Below, piece after piece: positions 61,682 through 64,000 of a DNA stretch of 64,000 nt; within the stretch, counting starts at the first letter, position 1, and the number at the start of each line of letters is the position of its first letter. Source of the DNA: Caulobacter flavus. Its GTDB lineage: Bacteria > Pseudomonadota > Alphaproteobacteria > Caulobacterales > Caulobacteraceae. The stretch is from positions 2,020,001-2,084,000 of the forward strand of contig NZ_CP026100.1 in the NCBI RefSeq assembly GCF_003722335.1. Direction: 5' to 3'. The position numbers were made by a program, and so were the translations under genes. The notes under the pieces are model-generated. The model saw only the letters and a program-made list of their open reading frames with translations, was not told the origin of the DNA and did no database searches.

Positions 61682-62199
61682 GGCGCCTCGCGGTTTTTTC
61701 TTCGCGGCCGTTCGCCGTCGCCGTTGTCGCGCGGCTTCTGGCGCGGGGCGTAGACCCGGCGCAGGCCCTCGGCCAGCACCTTGCGCTCCTCGGGCGGCAG
61801 GCTTTCGGCGAAGGCCGTCAGCCGGCCGTCGACCTTGGCGCGGACGCCGCCTTCCAGCGTGCGGGCGGCGGCCATGCGGCGGTCGGCCTGGGCGCGATCG
61901 AAGCGGCCGTCCAGCATGGCGTCGACCACGGCCCGCCGCTCGGCCCGGGCGGCTTGGGCGTCGGCGCGGTTCTCCAGGGCGGCTTCGCGCAGGGTGCGAC
62001 GCAGGGCGCGGCGGTGCTCGGGCGGCAGGTCGCGGCCGGCGGTCCACAGCGGCGGTCGCTGGGCCAGGGCGGCGGCGACCGGCGCCTCGCGGCGGGCCTC
62101 GTGGCGCATCCAGGCCGCGCCGGCGATGCCGCCGACCAGGAACAGGTTCAGCGCGCCGGAGACTGCCAGGGCGACGATCAGGCGGCGGTCGGCGCTCAT
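61678..62199 (-). CDS. Spy/CpxP-like periplasmic protein (heavy-metal resistance/sensor type)
   Basis: A 173-residue protein with an N-terminal anchor or signal helix ([25 protein letters not shown]). The rest is charged and helical: [53 protein letters not shown], the Metal_resist/CnrR-CpxP pattern. C-terminal tail is basic ([19 protein letters not shown]). Probably senses metal or misfolded protein for the sigma/anti-sigma pair. Overlaps the upstream gene by 4 bp. Confidence 0.85.
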   Translation of the reverse strand: MSADRRLIVALAVSGALNLFLVGGIAGAAWMRHEARREAPVAAALAQRPPLWTAGRDLPPEHRRALRRTLREAALENRADAQAARAERRAVVDAMLDGRFDRAQADRRMAAARTLEGGVRAKVDGRLTAFAESLPPEERKVLAEGLRRVYAPRQKPRDNGDGERPRRKNREAP

Positions 62200-62639
62200 A
62201 GGTCGGTCGCCTCATCCTGGAGCTCGGGCGGGGCCTCGGTCGCCGCGTCGGGCTCTGTCGGGTCGTAGGCGGCGGCCAGGATGGCGTCGGCCCGGCGGTC
62301 CAGCCGCTCGCCCGCGCCCGAGGCGACGCCGACCGCGACCCCGGCGACGGCGGCGGCGGCCAGGCCCATGCCCGCCGCCAGTCCGGCCCACCAGGCGACC
62401 GCCGCGCGGCGCGGCCTGGGCGCGGCTTCCAGCAGCCGGCCGACCAGAGCCGCGTCGGCGGCCTGGGCCGGGGCCAGGTCGAGCAGCCGGTCGAGGTCGG
62501 CCTCGGCGGCCAGCAGCGCGCCCAGCCGGATCGGATCGGCGGCGAGGGCCGCGCGGGCGGCTTCGCGCAGCTCCTGCGGCCAGCGGCCGATGTCGCCGCC
62601 ATGGGCGGCCGCCAGTTCGGCGAAGCGATCGGGTGTCAT
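62196..62639 (-). CDS. Probable anti-sigma factor with one membrane helix
   Basis: A 147-residue protein. The N-terminal cytoplasmic part ([51 protein letters not shown]) is followed by one membrane helix ([26 protein letters not shown]) and a short acidic periplasmic tail. Position right after the ECF sigma gene identifies it as its likely anti-sigma. It is not the six-helix NrsF type. No zinc-binding HxxxCxxC motif. Confidence 0.75.
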   Translation of the reverse strand: MTPDRFAELAAAHGGDIGRWPQELREAARAALAADPIRLGALLAAEADLDRLLDLAPAQAADAALVGRLLEAAPRPRRAAVAWWAGLAAGMGLAAAAVAGVAVGVASGAGERLDRRADAILAAAYDPTEPDAATEAPPELQDEATDL

Positions 62640-62676
62640 GGTCGCGCGCCCTCCTTCGAGCTCATCGCCCGGATGA

Positions 62677-63237
62677 TCATCTGACCGCCTCCATCAGATC
62701 GGCCAGGGCCGCGCGCAGGGCGCGCCGTCCCCGGCCCAGCAGGCTTTCCAGCGTCTCGACCGACACGCCCAGCAGGGCGGCGGCCTCCTTGTTGCCCAGG
62801 CCCTGATGGTGGCACAGCACGATCGCCTCGCGCTGGCGCTCGGGCAGGGCGGCCAGCGCCCGCTCGATGCGGCCGCCGATCTGAACGCCCAGCAGCGCGC
62901 CCTCGCCGTCGGGCGCGATGTCGGCCACCTCCGGGGGCTGGGCCATGGTCGTCTCCCGCCGTCGCCGCAGCCGGTCGCGGCACAGGTTTAGCGCCACGCG
63001 GTGCAGCCAGGTGTCGAAGCGGGCCTGGCCAGGACGCCACGAGGGCGCCTGCCTCCAGGCCCGCAGGAAGGTCTCCTGGGCCACGTCCTGGGCCTCGTCC
63101 GGGTCGGCCAGGAGCCGCCGGGCCAAGGCCAGAACGCGCGGCAGGCGAGCGTCCAGCAGGCGTCGCACGGCGGCCTGCTCGCCCCGTCCCACGCCTTCCA
63201 GCAACGCCAGGTCGGGGTCTTCCCCCTCGCTCGCCAA
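62677..63237 (-). CDS. ECF-family RNA polymerase sigma factor
   Basis: A protein of 186 residues from a TTG (ASEGEDPDLALLEGVGRGEQAAV) with GAGG upstream. Region 2 is RLLADPDEAQDVAQETFLRAWRQAPSWRPGQARFDTWLHRVALNLCRDRLRRR. Region 4 is ALAALPERQREAIVLCHHQGLGNKEAAALLGVSVETLESLLGRGRRALR. It directs polymerase to stress promoters, with msrPQ a likely target. Operon order is EF-hand gene, sigma, anti-sigma, Spy-like. Confidence 0.93.
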   Translation of the reverse strand: MASEGEDPDLALLEGVGRGEQAAVRRLLDARLPRVLALARRLLADPDEAQDVAQETFLRAWRQAPSWRPGQARFDTWLHRVALNLCRDRLRRRRETTMAQPPEVADIAPDGEGALLGVQIGGRIERALAALPERQREAIVLCHHQGLGNKEAAALLGVSVETLESLLGRGRRALRAALADLMEAVR

Positions 63238-63271
63238 GCCTCACCTCGTCACGCCAAGCCCATGTCGGCCG

Positions 63272-63679
63272 TCACATCATCGCCTTGGCCTTGCCGGCCG
63301 CGGCCTGTCGTTCGGCCGAGGTGAGCACGCCGTCGCCGTCGGCGTCCATCCGCTGGAAGCGCTTGGCGGCCATGCTCTCCAGTTCGGCGCGCGACAGGAA
63401 GCCGTCCTTGTCGGCGTCCACGCGGCCCCACAGGCGATCGCCGCGGCCGGCTTTGGCCCCTTGGGCCTTGGCGCCGTCGGCCTTCTTTTTCCGCATGGCC
63501 TCGAACTCGGTCTTCGACAGCTTGCCGTCCTTGTCGGCGTCCAGCTTGGCCAGCATCTGGGCCGCGCGCTGGCTCTGGAAGGCGGCGAGGGCTTCGCCGG
63601 CCGGCTTGGTCTGGGCCATGGCCGGCACGGCGCAGGCGGCGATCGAGGTCGCGGCGACCAGGGTGGTGAACGTCTTCAT
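63272..63679 (-). CDS. Periplasmic EF-hand calcium-binding protein
   Basis: A 135-residue protein with a signal peptide (MKTFTTLVAATSIAACAVPAMA). Three EF-hand loops are visible: DADKDGKLSKTEF, DADKDGFLSRAEL and DADGDGVLTSAER, all with the Asp/Asn/Gly ligand pattern. A basic linker (KKKADGAKAQGAKAGRGD) lies between the first and second. It sits 34 bp upstream of the ECF sigma gene and is probably in the same operon. Confidence 0.9.
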   Translation of the reverse strand: MKTFTTLVAATSIAACAVPAMAQTKPAGEALAAFQSQRAAQMLAKLDADKDGKLSKTEFEAMRKKKADGAKAQGAKAGRGDRLWGRVDADKDGFLSRAELESMAAKRFQRMDADGDGVLTSAERQAAAGKAKAMM

Positions 63680-64000
63680 CGAATGCTCCGGGTGTAGGGA
63701 ATGGCCCGTCCTTCAGGAGCTTCAACGGGGCAGGGCGGGGTTTCCGTCGCTGACCGCAAGATCCTCCCCCTGAAGGGGGAGGTGTCGGCGAAGCCGACGG
63801 AGGGGGAAGTGGGCTGACTGTCAGCGTTTCGAAAGCTGAAAACGGCCCCCCTCCGGCCCTTCGGGCCACCTCCCCCCAGAGGGGGACTGTTGCGAAATTC
63901 GGAACGTCGAAGAACAGACCAGAATCTGTTCGAGAACAGTTCGGAATCAAAAGGGGAAAGTCGTTCTCGTTTTACCCCATTATGCAACGATCCCCCAGAG
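63680..64000. repeat. Intergenic region with R1 units and nested element, window end
   Basis: About 80 bp of promoter region for the EF-hand operon (63680-63760), then an R1 unit with TCGGCGAAGCCGA (63762-63804). AGCTGAAAAC (63833-63842) follows, then an R1 unit with CCGGCCCTTCGGGCC (about 63850-63880) interrupted by the 116-bp element. No gene is seen. Confidence 0.8.
63881..63996 (-). mobile_element. 116-bp MITE-like element, copy C (opposite orientation)
   Basis: The reverse complement of copies A and B with about two substitutions. AGA flanks both sides (63878-63880 and 63997-63999) instead of ACA, matching the loop of its own R1 host palindrome. The window ends one base later. Confidence 0.78.

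Overview
The window is very GC-rich, densely coding, and looks like the chromosome of a Caulobacter-type alphaproteobacterium. The supporting signs are an RcGTA-type gene transfer agent (GTA) cluster, cycHJKL-type cytochrome c maturation genes, DegP with an OmpR-type two-component system, MetE under a cobalamin riboswitch, Tat-exported MsrP with MsrQ, and many G/C-rich palindromic intergenic repeats. I recognised no rRNA, tRNA or CRISPR array.

Layout. 0-10 kb holds envelope and housekeeping genes: a surface beta-barrel fragment, an OmpA-like barrel, an Uup-type ABC-F ATPase, an acyltransferase-3, two exported proteins, a YcgN protein and a PBP1A. 10.2-26.1 kb is a GTA cluster in RcGTA order (g1?, g2, g3, g3.5, g4, g5, g6, g8, g9, g10, g10.1, g11, g12, g13, g14, g15). 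It is broken twice by genes on the opposite strand: a DUF559 nuclease bracketed by inverted repeats between g2 and g3, and five DUF805 membrane genes between g11 and g12. No g7 is seen. 26-32 kb holds a DnaJ-like chaperone, AraC and LysR regulators around a RidA protein, and metE with a promoter, a 20-bp palindrome and a B12 riboswitch. 32-45 kb holds a PepSY protein with a PhoPQ-like pair, a conserved hypothetical, ccmI-ccmE-ccmF-ccmH, degP, and a second two-component pair split by a ParDE-like toxin-antitoxin. 45-47.6 kb holds an alpha/beta hydrolase and an amidohydrolase.

47.6-51.8 kb is an island of lower GC. A DUF262 gene overlaps a RelA/SpoT-fold gene, and this pair converges on an N6-adenine methyltransferase that is frameshifted in a homopolymer. 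I consider this the best candidate for an undescribed defence or toxin system. 51.8-59.7 kb holds a secreted S9 peptidase, metN-metI-hypothetical-metQ, radC and a secreted M19 dipeptidase. 59.9-63.7 kb holds msrQ and msrP beside an ECF sigma operon (EF-hand protein, sigma, probable anti-sigma, periplasmic Spy/CpxP-like protein). An ECF-type promoter lies in front of msrP, suggesting an envelope oxidation or metal response.

Repeats are the second theme. A palindromic family (R1: a C-rich/G-rich hairpin followed by a second variable hairpin) occurs at nine or more loci, often as inverted pairs. A 116-bp miniature element with 13-bp imperfect terminal inverted repeats occurs three times, each time inside the loop of an R1 palindrome with an apparent 3-bp target duplication. 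A second family (R2, about 130 bp) occurs twice. A third (R3) lies in frame inside msrQ. All function calls come from motif recognition by eye; no database search was run.
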